DNA of 64,000 nucleotides from Mycobacteroides immunogenum (lineage in GTDB: Bacteria > Actinomycetota > Actinomycetes > Mycobacteriales > Mycobacteriaceae): NCBI RefSeq assembly GCF_001605725.1, contig NZ_CP011530.1:4650001-4714000 (forward strand). Reading direction: 5' to 3'. Below the pieces are notes generated by a model. It made no database searches. It was not told the DNA's origin and worked only from the letters and a program-made list of their open reading frames with translations. Below are positions 51,201-62,977 of this stretch, one piece after another (position 1 is the first letter of the stretch; each line of letters starts with the position of its first letter). The position numbers were made by a program, and so were the translations under genes.

Positions 51201-54200
51201 CGTCCTCGGGTGCTCGATAGTGGTCGGCGTCCTGAAACTCGGGCGCTGGGAGCGCGCGCGTGTCGAGCTTGCCGTTGACGGTCAACGGCAACGTATCCAG
51301 CACCACCACCGCGGCGGGGACCATATAGGCCGGCAACCGCTCCGCGAGCGTGGCTCGCACAACCGCGGGATCCAAAGTGCCTGCGGTGGATTCGGTGATG
51401 TAGCCGACAAGTCGCTTGTCGCCCGGGCGATCCTCGCGAGCGATCACCGCCGCCTGATCCACGCCCTCCACCCGGGCCAGTGCCGCATGGACCTCACCGA
51501 GTTCAATGCGGTAGCCACGGATCTTGACCTGCTTGTCGGCACGTCCGACATAGCGGAGCTGCCCGTCCTCGCCCCACTGCACCAGGTCGCCGGTGCGATA
51601 CATCCGCGATCCGGGTGCCCCGAATGGGCAGGCGACGAAACGGGTAGTCGTCAGATCCGAACGGCCCAGGTATCCACTCGCTTGTCCGGCACCTGCCACA
51701 TACAACTCACCGACGACACCCACCGGCACCTTCCGGAGCCAGCCGTCCAGCACGAAGAAGGCCAGATGCTCCAGGGGCACGCCGATCGGGCTGCTGTTGC
51801 TGTCCACGTCCCCGTCACCGATTTCCCGGAAGGAGGCGTGCACTGTCGTTTCGGTGATGCCATACATGTTGATCATCCGCGGCAACCCCGGATGACTGTC
51901 GAACCATGACGAAAGCCGCTGCGGTTCAAGCGCTTCTCCACCGAATACCACGGTCTGCAGCTTGAGCTGCTGCCCCACCTCGGGCTGTAGCGCGTCGGCG
52001 GTCTGCAATGCGTAGAAGGCCGAGGGGGTCTGACTCAGCACGCTGACTTCTTCGCTGACGAGCAAGGCATGCAGGTCCTCTGGCGACCGCACGACCGCGT
52101 CGGGCACGACGAGCAACCGGCCGCCGTACAACAGCGCGCCCCAGATTTCCCACACCGAGTAGTCGAACGCCAGCGAATGGCATTGCGTCCAGACCTGTCC
52201 CAACGCCAATTCCGCGTCCAGCGACTCCAGCAGCTGCGCGACGTTGCGGTGCGTTACCGCAACGCCCTTGGGCGCACCTGTGGTCCCCGACGTATAGATG
52301 ATGTACGCGATGTCATCCACTGCCGGAACAGGGAGCGCGGCGGCGCTCTGCTGACTTACCGCCGGATCGTCGATATCGATCGCGGACACACCGGATGCGG
52401 CCAGCCGCGGCAGTAGCTCCGCCGTGGTGACCGCGGCGATCGGCGCGGCATCACCCAACACGAACTCGACACGCGAATCCGGGTGCGCAGGGTCGATCGG
52501 CAGATACGCCGCCCCGGTCTTCAGCACCGCCAGGATGGCGGCGATCGCCTCACCGGTGCGGGGAAGCAGCAGCGCCACCCGCTCACCCGGGCGGGCGCCG
52601 CGGGTCACCAAATGGTTCGCCAACCGGTTGGCCGTGGCATCCAATTCGCCGTAGCTCCAAGACCGTTCACCGCAGGTGATCGCGACGGCCTCAGGCGCGC
52701 GTGCGACCTGTGCGGCGAACAGCTCCGGAATCGACGTCAGCGCGGGCTCCGGGCGGGTCAGTACCGCTCGGTTACCCCACTTGTCCAGCCGGTCGTGTTC
52801 ACCGGCGTCGAGCAAGTCGATCGACGACAACCGGGTGGCCGGATCGGCGGTCATGGCCGCCAATACCTGCCGTAACTTGTCGACGACGGTGTCGATATCA
52901 GCCGGCTGGAACACGTCGCTATCGAACTCGACGCGCAGTCCCAGCTCATTGCCCGGCATGGCCACGACCGACAACGGGTAGTGGTTGTATTCGCGGCTAC
53001 TGAAATCGGTGATACCCAAGTCTTTGGCGCCCAGCAGCGCATCGGCGTCGATCGGGTAGTTCTCGTACACAAACAACGTGTCGAAGAGCCGGTCGAGGCC
53101 GATCGCGTGATGAATCTCGTTGAGCGCCAAGTGCTCGTGCTCGACGGTCTCATTGTGTGCGCGCTGCAACTGATCCAGCAGATCTGCGACGGTGGTGGCG
53201 GCGGTGATGTTCGCACGCACCGGCACCGTGTTGATGAGCAGACCGACCATCGAGTCGGCTCCGGCCAAATCCGCGGGGCGTCCCGATACCGCCGTGCCAA
53301 ACGCGACATCATGCTGTCCGGTCAGCCAGGTCAGCACCTGGGCCCACGCGGCCTGCAGCACCGTGTTGACGGTGGTGCGCTGTGTACGGGCAAGTTCGGC
53401 CAGCGACCGCGTGATGTTCTCGGAGATGCGGTAGGACTCCACTCCCCTGCGGCCCGCGGTAGCAAGCGATCCCACCAAGGTAGGAGCCTCGAAGCCATCG
53501 AGGGCCTTGCCCCATACCGATTGCGCCGCAACCCGATCCTGCCCAGCCAGCCACGTCACGAAGTTGCGGTACGGCGCGGGCGTCGGCAGGCGGTGTCCGT
53601 AGTAGACGCTGAAGATCTCCTGCAGCAAGATCGGCAGAGACCAGCCATCGATCACGATGTGGTGCGCTGTCAACACCAGACGATGCTGATTCTCCGTACC
53701 GTCGCCGAGCCCCGAGATCAGGGTCGCCCGGAAGACCGGTTCCGTGAACAGCCGGCAGACGGCGGCACGCTCAGCAGCGCACAGCTGCGCTACCCGCTCA
53801 TCCACGCTATCGGTCAATTCGACATGCTGCCAACCGATTACGGGTTCCGCCGAAATGATCTGTACGGGCTCACCGTATTCCTCGCTAAAGCGGGGAGCCA
53901 GGTTCGGATGGCGCTTGACGACCGCGTACACAGCGTCGTGGAGACGGACGGGATCGAGGGCACCGGTCACGGTGAGTGTCAATTGCACCGCGTACACGTC
54001 GTCTTCGGCGGAATCGCCAGTGGCCTCGGCGAATCCGGCCTGGAATAGCAGCCCCTGTTGCAGGGGTGTCAACGGCAGCACGTCGGCGATCTCGTACTGC
54101 TGCACCAACGCGTCGATTTGTTGCTGGGTCAGTCGGGCCGGCGCCAAATCGGAAGGCGTCAATCCGCCTCCGCCAGAACGTACGTGGGTGCAGATGCCGG

Positions 54201-57200
54201 CCAGAGCCTCGAACCACAACTGGCTCAGGCGGTCGGCCTGAGCGCCGTCCAGCGCCGACTGCGCCCAGGTCCAGTTGGCGCGCAGTTCCGGACCGGCCGC
54301 GGCATCCATGGTGCCGGCATTGAGCTCCACCGAATGGGCCAACGGCATCGAAATCGCCGCGGCAACATCGGTCATCGACAAGCTGTCATCGCTTATCCGC
54401 CAGAAGCCCTCGGAGAGGTCGGCCGCTCCCGCACCCAACCGCCCGAGGTAGTTGAATCCGATTGTCGGCTCGGATCCGGTCACGTCGACATCAGGATTCA
54501 GATAGCGCAGCAATCCGTAGGTCAAGCCGTCGGGCAACGCACGCAACTGTTCCTTGGCCGTCTTGATCACCTGACCGAGGGCAGCCTCGCCCGCGACCAC
54601 CTGCGCCCAGGTCAGCTCCCCCACCGCAAGCGAGGCCGGATACTTGGTGGTGAACCAGCCGACGGTGCGCGACAGGTCGATACGACGATGGGCGGCTTCG
54701 CCAATCTCTTCCTGGCGGCCGTGTCCTTCTACGTCGAAGGCAATGGCCGCCCCCCGGGTGCCAAGGAATTCATTCCACGCCAGCCCAAAGGCGATCAGCA
54801 AAATGTCTTGCACCCCAGCATGAAACGCCGCAGGCACCGCACCCAGCAGTTGCCTGGTGGTCTCGGCGTCCAATGACACCGACAATCGTCCGGCGGTGGC
54901 GTAGGTGTCGACCGCCGGCTCAACCGCCGGCACACGGGCCGGCGTGGTCAGGATCTGCCGCCATGCGTCGGCCTGCCGCACCACGTCCGCGGCCAGCGCG
55001 TGTTCCGCCAGCAATGCGGTCCATCGAGCGAACGATGTTCCGCCGGAAGGCAATTCAATTTCCGCGCCACTGTGATACTGGGCCCAGGAAATGTTCAAGT
55101 CTTCCAACAGAATTCGCCACGAAACCCCGTCGACGGCGAGATGGTGAATCACCAGTGCCAGTTGCGCCGTGCCGGGCGCCCATACCGCACTGAGCATCAC
55201 CCCGGACACCGGATCAAGTTCCGCGCGGGCGGCCACCAGCACCTCGTCCGACAACGCGTCGACAACGCGCAGGCGGTCGCGGGCAGCCACCGCACCCACC
55301 TCGGGAACGAGCAGTGACCACTGTCCATCGGTGTGCTGCGCACGAAGACGCAGAGTCGCATGCCTGTCCAGCAGCGCCTGCAAGACGACGACCACATCGT
55401 CCTCGGTCACACCGGACGGCGCCTGAATGACCAGCGTCTGATTGAACTCGGTAATCGGGCCGTCAACCTCGGCCAGCCACCCCATGATGGGAGTGGCCGC
55501 GACGGGGCCAAGACCCTCGTCGGCCACATACGCCTCACCACCGGAGATTTCGGCCACCGCGGCCAGTCGCGACACCGTCTGTTCAATGAATACGTCACGC
55601 GGCCGGCACAGCACTCCCGCCGCACGAGCCCGGGCAACCACCTGCATCGACAGGATGCTGTCCCCGCCCAGGTCGAAGAACGAGTCGTCGATGCCCACGC
55701 GCTCGACACCGAGCACCTGGGCGTACACACCGGCGAGAATCTCCTCCACCGCGTTACCGGGCGCCCGGTATTCCGCCCCCAAACCGCCGTACTCGGGAGC
55801 AGGCAGTGCACGGGTGTCCAGTTTGTTGTTGGACGTCAGCGGCAGCGCCTCGAGCACCACCACCGCGGCCGGAACCATGTAGGGCGGAAGGCGCTTGGAC
55901 AAGATGCTGCGCACTTCGGCGGGATCCGCGGTTCCGGTGACATAGCCGACGAGGCGTTTGTCTCCAGGGCGGTCTTCGCGAACGATCGCGGCCGCGTGAT
56001 CCACACCGTCGAGTGCGGCCAACGCGGCCTGGACCTCACCGAGTTCGATGCGGTATCCGCGAATCTTGACCTGCTCGTCGGCACGGCCCAGGTACTGCAG
56101 TTGGCCGTCGTCGCCCCACAGCACCAGGTCGCCGGTGCGGTACATCCGGGCGCCGGGTTCGCCGAACGGGCAAGCCACAAAACGCGAGGCCGTCAGATCT
56201 GAACGGCCGACATATCCGCATGCGACACCGTCACCGGCGACATACAGTTCGCCGACCACTCCGGGCGGCACCGGTTGCAGCCAGGTATCGAGTACAAACA
56301 GCGCCGCACCGGGCACCGGCGAGCCGATGGGAACCACCGCGTCGGGCAACTCGGCAGTGAGCGGCGCGCTGATCGCCACGCACATGGTGGTCTCTGTCGG
56401 CCCGTAGGCATTGATCATCACCCGACCGGGTGCCCACTTCTCGACAACAGCTGCGGGGCACGCCTCGCCCACCACCGCGAGTGCGGTGGCATCCAGGCCT
56501 TCGGGTGACAGCATTGCCACCGCAGACGGTGTCTGTGTGAGCACGGTGACCTGCTCGGAGACCAACACATCGTGGAAATCCGCGGGCGAGGCCGTGATTG
56601 ATTCAGATACCACGACCAGCCTGCCGCCACGCAGCAGCGCACCCCAGATCTCCCATACCGAAACATCGAAGGCCAAGGAGTGGCAGAGCGGCCACACGCC
56701 GGGGTTGGGCAGGCCGGCATCCAGCGACGACATCAGCTGGGTGACGTTGTGGTGGGTGACGGCGACGCCCTTGGGCGCTCCGGTGGTACCCGAGGTGTAG
56801 ATGACATAAGCGATGTCGTCCGGCGTGGGAGCCGACACCCGCACAGGGTGGGCCGTGGCGTGGGTTTGCGCCGGATCGTCCAGATCGATGACCGCGAGGT
56901 CAAAGACGTCCAACCGCGATCTGAGCTCGGCTGTGGTGATAGCCGCGACCGGAGCCGCGTCACCAACGATGAATTCCAGGCGTGAGGCAGGCACCGCGGG
57001 GTCGATCGGCAGATATGCCGCCCCGGTCTTGAGCACCGCCAGGATCCCGATGACAGCCCGGGCCGACCGGTCTGAGAACAGGATCACCCGCTCGCCCGGA
57101 CCCACGCCCTCGCGCACGAGCTGATCCGCCAAACGATCGGCGGCCTCATCCAGTTCGCGATACGTCAACGTGCTGTCGGCGAATGTCAGTGCCGCGGCAT

Positions 57201-58626
57201 CGGGATCGGCCGCCACTCGCGTCGCGAACAGATCCGGAATGGACACACGTCGCGCGGCCGCTGCGGTCAGAACAGCGCTGTTGCCCAGCTGCGCCAGACT
57301 CGCGGGCTCGTCATTGACAAGGGAGTCCAGTGAAGAAAGCCGCCGATCGGGATCGGCGGCCATCTCCGAGAGGAGACGTTGTAATCGGATCGCCAGATTT
57401 GGCACCCCGAACTTGGCGAACGGCTCTCCGTCGCCCGACGAGCTCAGGACCAACTGGTCACTCGCGCCGATGAAGAAAAGCCCGAAATGCCCCATGGGGC
57501 CGTGGTTGGTGTACGACGCGGTTGCGGGCGCACCAGCGAGGTCCAGGGTGAGCCTGGCCGGGATGAAGTTGACCGCGACGCGGTTACCGGCGTGACGTAC
57601 TCCCCGGAGCCCGAATTCTTCGTCCTCAAGGGTATGCACGGGGAAACGTTGGTGTTGCAGCAGTTCGCGAATGCGCGTGTCGACGTGGCGGCAGAATTCG
57701 GCCACGGTCGCCTGTGGCGGGGCGTTGAGTACCAGCGGCACGACGCCGGCCATCATGCCGGGCAACGTCCGGGAATCCGGGTGCACGCGACGGCTGACCG
57801 GGAAATCCAGCGCCACTTCCGAACCTGTCGTGGACCAGCCTCGCACCAGCAGTGCGCAGGCGGCGGTGATGACCGAGTAGCGGCGAATCCGCAGAACCTT
57901 TGTCAGATCCTTGATCTCGCCGACCGTGATGTCGTCCATCTGAACGGAATCAGACGGGTGGTAGCCGTCCGAATCCTCGGACGCGTGTGGCATCCGGTAG
58001 TCCAGTCCACTATCCGGGGGGCGATTTTGGCTCCAGTACTCCCGATCCGCGGCGTACTCGTCGGAGGAAACGTAATCGGTCTCCCACTCGACCAGGTCTT
58101 GCAACGTGCCGAAGTAGGCGGGCGGCACAGGCTCGCCCGCGACCAATGCCGTGTAGATGGACGCGACGCGGCGGCTCACCACCGCCATACCCAAGCCATC
58201 CAGGTTGATGTGATGGCACAAGCCGAAGAGGTAGAACTCGTCGTCACCGGTGCGGTACAGCGCGAACTTCAGCAGCTGTCCGGTCAAAGGCATCAGCGTG
58301 CGCTGAATATCGGTGGCCTTTTCCCGGGCACGATGGACCGGATCATCCGAATCCCGTAGATCCTCGAAGGCGAGCACCAGATCCGAATGGTCAATCGGCC
58401 GCTGCACGATCTGTCCATTTACTTCGAAGAAGGCGGCCCGCGCGGGTTCGGCCTCCGTCACGGCCTGCCGGATGGCTTGCTCAAGTAGAACTCGTTCTAC
58501 TTTTCCTTCGATCCGGACCAAAAGCCCTAGCTGCCACTCAGCACCAACCAGACCGCTTTCCTGTGAAAGCCAGATATCCAATTGTCCGCGGGAAAGCGGT
58601 AATGCCCCGTCCTCAGACTCCATCAT
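48274..58626 (-). CDS. mps1: Nonribosomal peptide synthetase Mps1 (GPL loading and modules 1 and 2)
   Basis: The 3450-residue protein reads C-A-T-E-C-A-T-E-C. A starter condensation domain (HHINLDG near 138) probably acylates the first residue. A1 core lies near 609, T1 LGGDSILS near 987, E1 HHLAVDG near 1162, C2 HHIVIDG near 1657, A2 core near 2112, T2 near 2505, E2 near 2679 (HHLAVDA rather than DG), and C3 HHIVLDG near 3169. A2 has [11 protein letters not shown], the form seen in threonine-activating domains, agreeing with the D-Phe-D-allo-Thr start of GPL peptides. Mps1 needs MbtH (upstream, 23-bp gap). No frameshift is present; such lesions in this gene commonly cause smooth-to-rough conversion. 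Confidence 0.96.
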
Positions 58627-58649
58627 TCGCCTACCCCCTCTCCGAAGGT

Positions 58650-58880
58650 TCAGCGCCCAAGACCCCCACCCTGCGCCAATCTCTCTCGCAGGCTCTTCGG
58701 CCGGATATCGGTCCAGTTTTGTTCGATGTACTCCAGGCAGGCAGCGCGGTCCGCTTCACCGAATACCACCCGCCAGCCGTCGGGCACATCGGCGAAAGCC
58801 GGCCATAGGCTGTGCTGCTCCTCGTCGTTGACCAAGACGAAAAAGCTTCCCTTGTCATCATCGAATGGATTGATGCTCAC
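58650..58880 (-). CDS. mbtH: MbtH-like protein of the GPL locus
   Basis: The 76-residue protein has the MbtH signature N-P-F-D-D-D, then [15 protein letters not shown] and a C-terminal W-T-D-I-R-P-K-S-L. The three Trp residues (S-L-W-P, D-G-W-R, N-W-T) that shape the contact face are present. MbtH proteins bind and solubilise adenylation domains and are needed for their activity. The start is GTG 58880, with GGAG seven bases upstream; upstream in-frame sequence is non-coding. It heads the mbtH-mps1-mps2-gap operon. Confidence 0.95.
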   Translation of the reverse strand: MSINPFDDDKGSFFVLVNDEEQHSLWPAFADVPDGWRVVFGEADRAACLEYIEQNWTDIRPKSLRERLAQGGGLGR

Positions 58881-58950
58881 GCTTTCTCCAGGTTGCTTCG
58901 GTGGACATCGCAAACATACGGCTGAATTTAGAGCGTTGTACGGGGTTTCA

Positions 58951-58975
58951 CAAAGTTCTAATCTTCGTAACTTTG
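58951..58975. promoter_or_regulatory. Inverted repeat in the mbtH leader
   Basis: CAAAGTT, an 11-nt spacer, AACTTTG, about 70-95 bp upstream of the mbtH start. This could be an operator for the GPL operon. Confidence 0.4.
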
Positions 58976-59819
58976 ACACATTCCCGTTCGCTGCCGCAAC
59001 TAATTAGCCAAAACATCATCATTGACGTGTTTACCCAGGTCAAATATGGTCACATAGGTTTCAATCTGTTGCGAAGATCGTACAAAGAAGTATACCAAGT
59101 CCGCACCCGTCGCGTAAGTCGAGCTTCCGCCGACGAACTTGAGCAACCGACTTTAGCGGGATCGCCCCGACCGACAGCAAAGTATGACACTAGAACTGGA
59201 TACGGGCGTTACCTAATATCAAAGCTTGCTGTGGATCTTGGTCAAGTAGCTTGAAGAAGTAGCCGACGGGGAAGTATTCAGGCATTTTCCGAGTTCAGCC
59301 ATGGATTTTCACTCAGGCAATTAATTGCGCATCAGGCGGCATGTGTTACCGCCAGGTGCGCACCAAATGAACTCAAGGCGACCTGAATTCTGATTCAGAC
59401 TGAAATCGGGGCGCCGCATGCTGGACTAGCAACAGGTCCCCGCAGAACGAAGAGCACTCGGAAGTAAATGTGGTGACAATGCGCTACGAATTAAGTTCTC
59501 ATCTATAAGAAATACCGCCGATTTCCACAACCGTTTGGGCACATGAGTGTCTACCGTCGGCGCCACAAGGAATTACGCCGAAAACGTTGTTATGAGTATG
59601 CCCCGATAACGTACCGAGTACTGCGGAGATCGTCGATACCCGTATCCATAAACATGACGCAGGACCAGGCGGTGGCACGCGTTTGTCGCGCATCCCCGGA
59701 AGTGTGCGGAACGGTGCCCGATCAACGCTTCCGAAGGCTGCTGGAACACTCAAGACGACGCTAAAAGAAGGCTACGCCCATCAAATCCGAAAATCGTGGC
59801 GCGCTGTTACGGAAATAGG

Positions 59820-60065
59820 TCAGTCATCCGGCTGATCAGCACGAGCATGGGTCCCCTCGATGGGAGACGATCCAGCCGGCATCAGCATGACAAACACGGG
59901 AAGACGCAGCATCGCGCCGGTAATAATAGGAAGCCGGATCGCTACTGAGACGACTTCCAGCTCCAAACGTCTCCCCCGCCGAGTCTCCATCTCCAGACGT
60001 CCTGGCAGGCGTTTCGGCGTCGACAGCCAATCCAAGCCGCGCTCAATTGACTCGACGACGTTCAT
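59820..60065 (-). CDS. Doubtful small protein (81 residues)
   Basis: A frame starting at ATG 60065 (MNVVESIERGLDWLSTPKRL) has a basic, amphipathic N-terminal half and a hydrophobic middle (LPIITGAMLRLPVFVMLM) that could be one membrane helix. No family is recognised, there is no good ribosome site, and it lies in an otherwise non-coding region. It is recorded only because the composition is protein-like. Confidence 0.25.
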   Translation of the reverse strand: MNVVESIERGLDWLSTPKRLPGRLEMETRRGRRLELEVVSVAIRLPIITGAMLRLPVFVMLMPAGSSPIEGTHARADQPDD

Positions 60066-60317
60066 GGCTCGACTATACCCGCGCCAGGCGCGCGCGGGCG
60101 GGCGATCTCGGCACGTGATTTCTCTTGTATGACAACACTGTTCAAACACCCGAGTAACGGCGCTGCTCAGCAGAGTTTCAGACCGACCGGTTTACCGCCG
60201 GCATTGACAGTAAGCGCTCTCCGGCGCCGAATGTCTTGCGACAGTTTGAAGACTCGACATAATTACCCAGTACTCCCGCCAGGCTCACTGCGCGCACAAC
60301 CGAAAGGCCCAAGACGG

Positions 60318-61568
60318 ATGAAGTTTGTGCTGTCGTGCTACGGCACTCGCGGCGATGTCGAACCGTCCGTCAGTGTCGGGCGTGAGCTGCTACGCAGGGG
60401 TCACGATGTTCGTGCGGCCGTTCCACCGGACCTTGTCGATTTCGCCGAGAACGCCGGGCTTTCGACGGTCGCCTACGGCCCGGCGCTCAATGAGTTCCTC
60501 CAGGAAGAGTTCCTCCGGAATTTCTGGGCGCAATGGGCGCGCAATCCAATCCGCACCCTGCGCGACCTCTGGGCGCCGTTGGCCCGGCATTGGGCGCAGA
60601 CAAGCACCACCTTGACCTCGCTCGCGGACGGTGCCGACCTCGTTTCCTCGGGCCTCAACTTCGAGCAGTCCGCCGCGAACATCGCGGAGTACTACAACAT
60701 TCCGTTCATCTCGCTGCATCACTTCCCGATGCGGCCCAACGGCAGGCTGATACCGAAACTGCCCCCGCCGATCGTCAGATCCGGCGGGGCACTGTCGGAG
60801 TGGATGCTGTGGCGCTCGACGAAAGCCGCCGAGGACGCACAGCGCCAAGAACTGGGCTTACCCAAGGCCACCACCACGTCCGCGCGCCGGATCTCCGCGA
60901 GCGGCGGCCTGGAAGTCCAGGCCTACGACGACATATGCGTCCCGGGCCTGGCCGCCGAATGGAAGAAGTGGAATGGCCAACGCCCCTTCGTGGGAACCCT
61001 CACGATGGAGCTCAGTACCGAAGCCGATCAAGACGTCGCCGGCTGGATCGCCGCGGGCACGCCGCCGGTCTGTTTTGCCACGGGCAGTATTCCGGTCGAG
61101 TCCCCTTCGGGCACAGTGGAAATGATCGGCAATGCGTGTGCAGAGCTCGGCGAAAGAGCATTGATCTGCGCCGGCGGTACCGACTTCGGCGGCGTCACCC
61201 TTCCCGACCATGTCAAGGTCGTCGGCGCCGTCAACTATGCCCAGGTCTTCGCGGCCAGCCGGGCCATCGTTCATCACGGTGGGTCGGGCACCACGGCGGC
61301 AAGCCTGCGCGCCGGCATTCCCACCCTGATCCTGTGGAGCACCGGCGATCAACCGTACTGGGGCAATCAGCTTGGCCGACTGAAAGTCGGTGCGGCTCGC
61401 CGTTTTTCGGCAACGACCCAAAAGACCCTGGTGGCCGATCTACGCAGGATCCTCACACCCGAGGTCGCCGCCAATGCCCGGGAGCTGGGCAGCCGCATGA
61501 CCACGCCCGAGCAAAGCGTGGCCAAGGCCGCGGATCTCTACGAGGAAGCCGTCCGTCGGAATCGCTAA
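60318..61568 (+). CDS. GT1-family glycosyltransferase of the GPL locus (Gtf-type)
   Basis: The 416-residue protein is a GT-B enzyme of the sterol/macrolide-glycosyltransferase-like group used for GPL sugars. It begins MKFVLSCYGTRGDVEPSVSVGREL, with the G-T-R-G-D acceptor-side motif, and has the nucleotide-sugar signature VHHGGSGTTAASLRAGIPTL near 320 and W-S-T-G-D-Q-P-Y-W-G-N. In GPL synthesis Gtf enzymes attach 6-deoxytalose to allo-Thr or rhamnose to alaninol; which one this is cannot be told. The ATG at 60318 is chosen because homology starts there, although the frame is open upstream. It is divergent from mbtH across 1.4 kb. Confidence 0.88.
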   Translation: MKFVLSCYGTRGDVEPSVSVGRELLRRGHDVRAAVPPDLVDFAENAGLSTVAYGPALNEFLQEEFLRNFWAQWARNPIRTLRDLWAPLARHWAQTSTTLTSLADGADLVSSGLNFEQSAANIAEYYNIPFISLHHFPMRPNGRLIPKLPPPIVRSGGALSEWMLWRSTKAAEDAQRQELGLPKATTTSARRISASGGLEVQAYDDICVPGLAAEWKKWNGQRPFVGTLTMELSTEADQDVAGWIAAGTPPVCFATGSIPVESPSGTVEMIGNACAELGERALICAGGTDFGGVTLPDHVKVVGAVNYAQVFAASRAIVHHGGSGTTAASLRAGIPTLILWSTGDQPYWGNQLGRLKVGAARRFSATTQKTLVADLRRILTPEVAANARELGSRMTTPEQSVAKAADLYEEAVRRNR

Positions 61569-61747
61569 AGCGGAGGTCGGACCGTATAAAAGTCTGGTAA
61601 CAAAGATTCCCAAATACGTTTACTCAAACGCCTTTACGACCTAGGTGAAAGCTCTACGCTGTGCTCACCCAAAACGCGTTCGCACTCTCCACAGCGCGTC
61701 AGGGCCCCTGATATAGCCAGTTCACGCGTGAGAAATGGGGTCCACAC

Positions 61748-62977
61748 ATGACCGGTCAGCGATGCCGCATATGCGGCGGTGATCTTCACAAAGTCTTCGA
61801 TCTCGGCCGCCAACCCGTATCGAACGCGTTCGTTCGGCTGGAAGACGCCGACAAGGTGCCGTTCTTCCGTCTAGCAGTCGGCGCATGTACCTCGTGCACG
61901 ATGGTGCAGCAACTGGAGACCGTCCCGCCCGATGCCATGTATCGAGCGGACTATCCCTATCGGGCATCCGGGTCTTTGTTGATGCGCAAGCATTTCGAAG
62001 ACGTGGCCAATCACATCATCGACACCTGCCCGGGCGGTCGTGATGGATTCGTCGTCGAGATCGGCAGTAATGACGGTGTCATGTTGACCACGCTTGCCAA
62101 GGCAGGCATGCGCCACCTCGGTGTCGATCCTGCCGCCGGGGCCGACGACGTCGCGCGGTCGCACGGAGTGAACGTCCGGACCGACTTCTTCAACGCGGAG
62201 ACAGCCGCCGAGATCTACGCCGAAAAGGGGCACGCCAATCTCATCTTTTCGGCCAACACGTTCAGCCACATCTCCTACCTGGATTCGATATTCAAGGGTG
62301 TCGACACCTTGCTGGCACCGGATGGGCTGTTCGTGTTCGAGGATCGTTCACTGGCCGACATCTTGCGGCACAACTACTTCGACCAAATCTATGACGAACA
62401 CATCTATCTGTTCTCGGTGAGCTCGGTCAAGGCGATGGCCGCGCACTTCGGCTTCGAACTGGTTGACGCCGAACACCTCCCCTATCACGGCGGATCGATC
62501 CGCTACACCGTCGCCCGGCGGGGTACCCGGCAACCCACGGCGGGCGTGGCAGCGCTTCTCGCACAAGAGAAAGCAGACGGCTTGGCCGAAAACGAGGAAA
62601 CGGCCTTCGTCCGGTTCGCCAATGACGTCGACCGCATCAAGAACGACCTCGTCGCCCTCCTGCGCGACATCCACTCCCGGGGACGCCGGGTCGTCGGCTA
62701 CGGCGCCACCTCCAGAAGCGCTACCGTACTGAACTATTGCGGCATTGGCACGGATCTACTTCCGCTGCTGTGTGATTCGACCCCGGAGAAACAGGGTCGC
62801 GTCACGCCGGGATCGAAGATACCGGTGTGCTCACCCGCGGCCTTTTCCGATCCGTATCCCGACTACGCCTTGCTGTTCGCGTGGAACCACGCCGAAGAGA
62901 TCATGGCCAAGGAACGACAGTTCCAGGAGAGCGGCGGACAGTGGATTGTGTACGTACCGGAGGTGCACCTCGTCTGA
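61748..62977 (+). CDS. Sugar C-methyltransferase-type enzyme (zinc-binding, NovU/TylC3-like)
   Basis: The 409-residue protein has three regions: a zinc-binding start with C-R-I-C-G-G (Cys 6 and 9) and C-T-S-C (near 47-50); a SAM-binding domain with VVEIGSNDGVML near 98 and the diagnostic YDEHIYLFS near 214 (Tyr/Glu/His of the family); and a C-terminal substrate domain with GYGATSRSATVLNY near 318 and FAWNHAEEI near 375. Such enzymes add a methyl to carbon 3 of NDP-4-keto-deoxy sugars. It starts 180 bp after the glycosyltransferase and meets the TylF-type gene end to end. A branched sugar, or a shifted specificity within GPL chemistry, is possible. Confidence 0.85.
   Translation: MTGQRCRICGGDLHKVFDLGRQPVSNAFVRLEDADKVPFFRLAVGACTSCTMVQQLETVPPDAMYRADYPYRASGSLLMRKHFEDVANHIIDTCPGGRDGFVVEIGSNDGVMLTTLAKAGMRHLGVDPAAGADDVARSHGVNVRTDFFNAETAAEIYAEKGHANLIFSANTFSHISYLDSIFKGVDTLLAPDGLFVFEDRSLADILRHNYFDQIYDEHIYLFSVSSVKAMAAHFGFELVDAEHLPYHGGSIRYTVARRGTRQPTAGVAALLAQEKADGLAENEETAFVRFANDVDRIKNDLVALLRDIHSRGRRVVGYGATSRSATVLNYCGIGTDLLPLLCDSTPEKQGRVTPGSKIPVCSPAAFSDPYPDYALLFAWNHAEEIMAKERQFQESGGQWIVYVPEVHLV

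Larger units (their letters stand above)
58881..60317. other. AT-rich 1.4-kb intergenic region between the GPL NRPS operon and the sugar genes
   Basis: This divergent region contains no convincing gene apart from one doubtful small frame (59820-60065). It is visibly AT-rich: 59041-59100 has 22 G/C out of 60, far below the flanking genes. It contains the leader of mbtH and the promoter of the glycosyltransferase. Inverted repeats are seen at 58951-58975 and 59383-59398. In mycobacteria, such AT-rich stretches are typical Lsr2-binding sites, and Lsr2 represses GPL genes in M. smegmatis; the link here is inference. Confidence 0.7.

Noticed and set aside
58901..59254. 117-residue frame in the GPL intergenic region
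   Set aside because: Low G/C, no ribosome site, no protein-like composition; it lies in the mbtH leader.
59499..59753. 84-residue minus-strand frame
   Set aside because: No start signal, no recognisable family, mixed low-G/C sequence without third-position bias.
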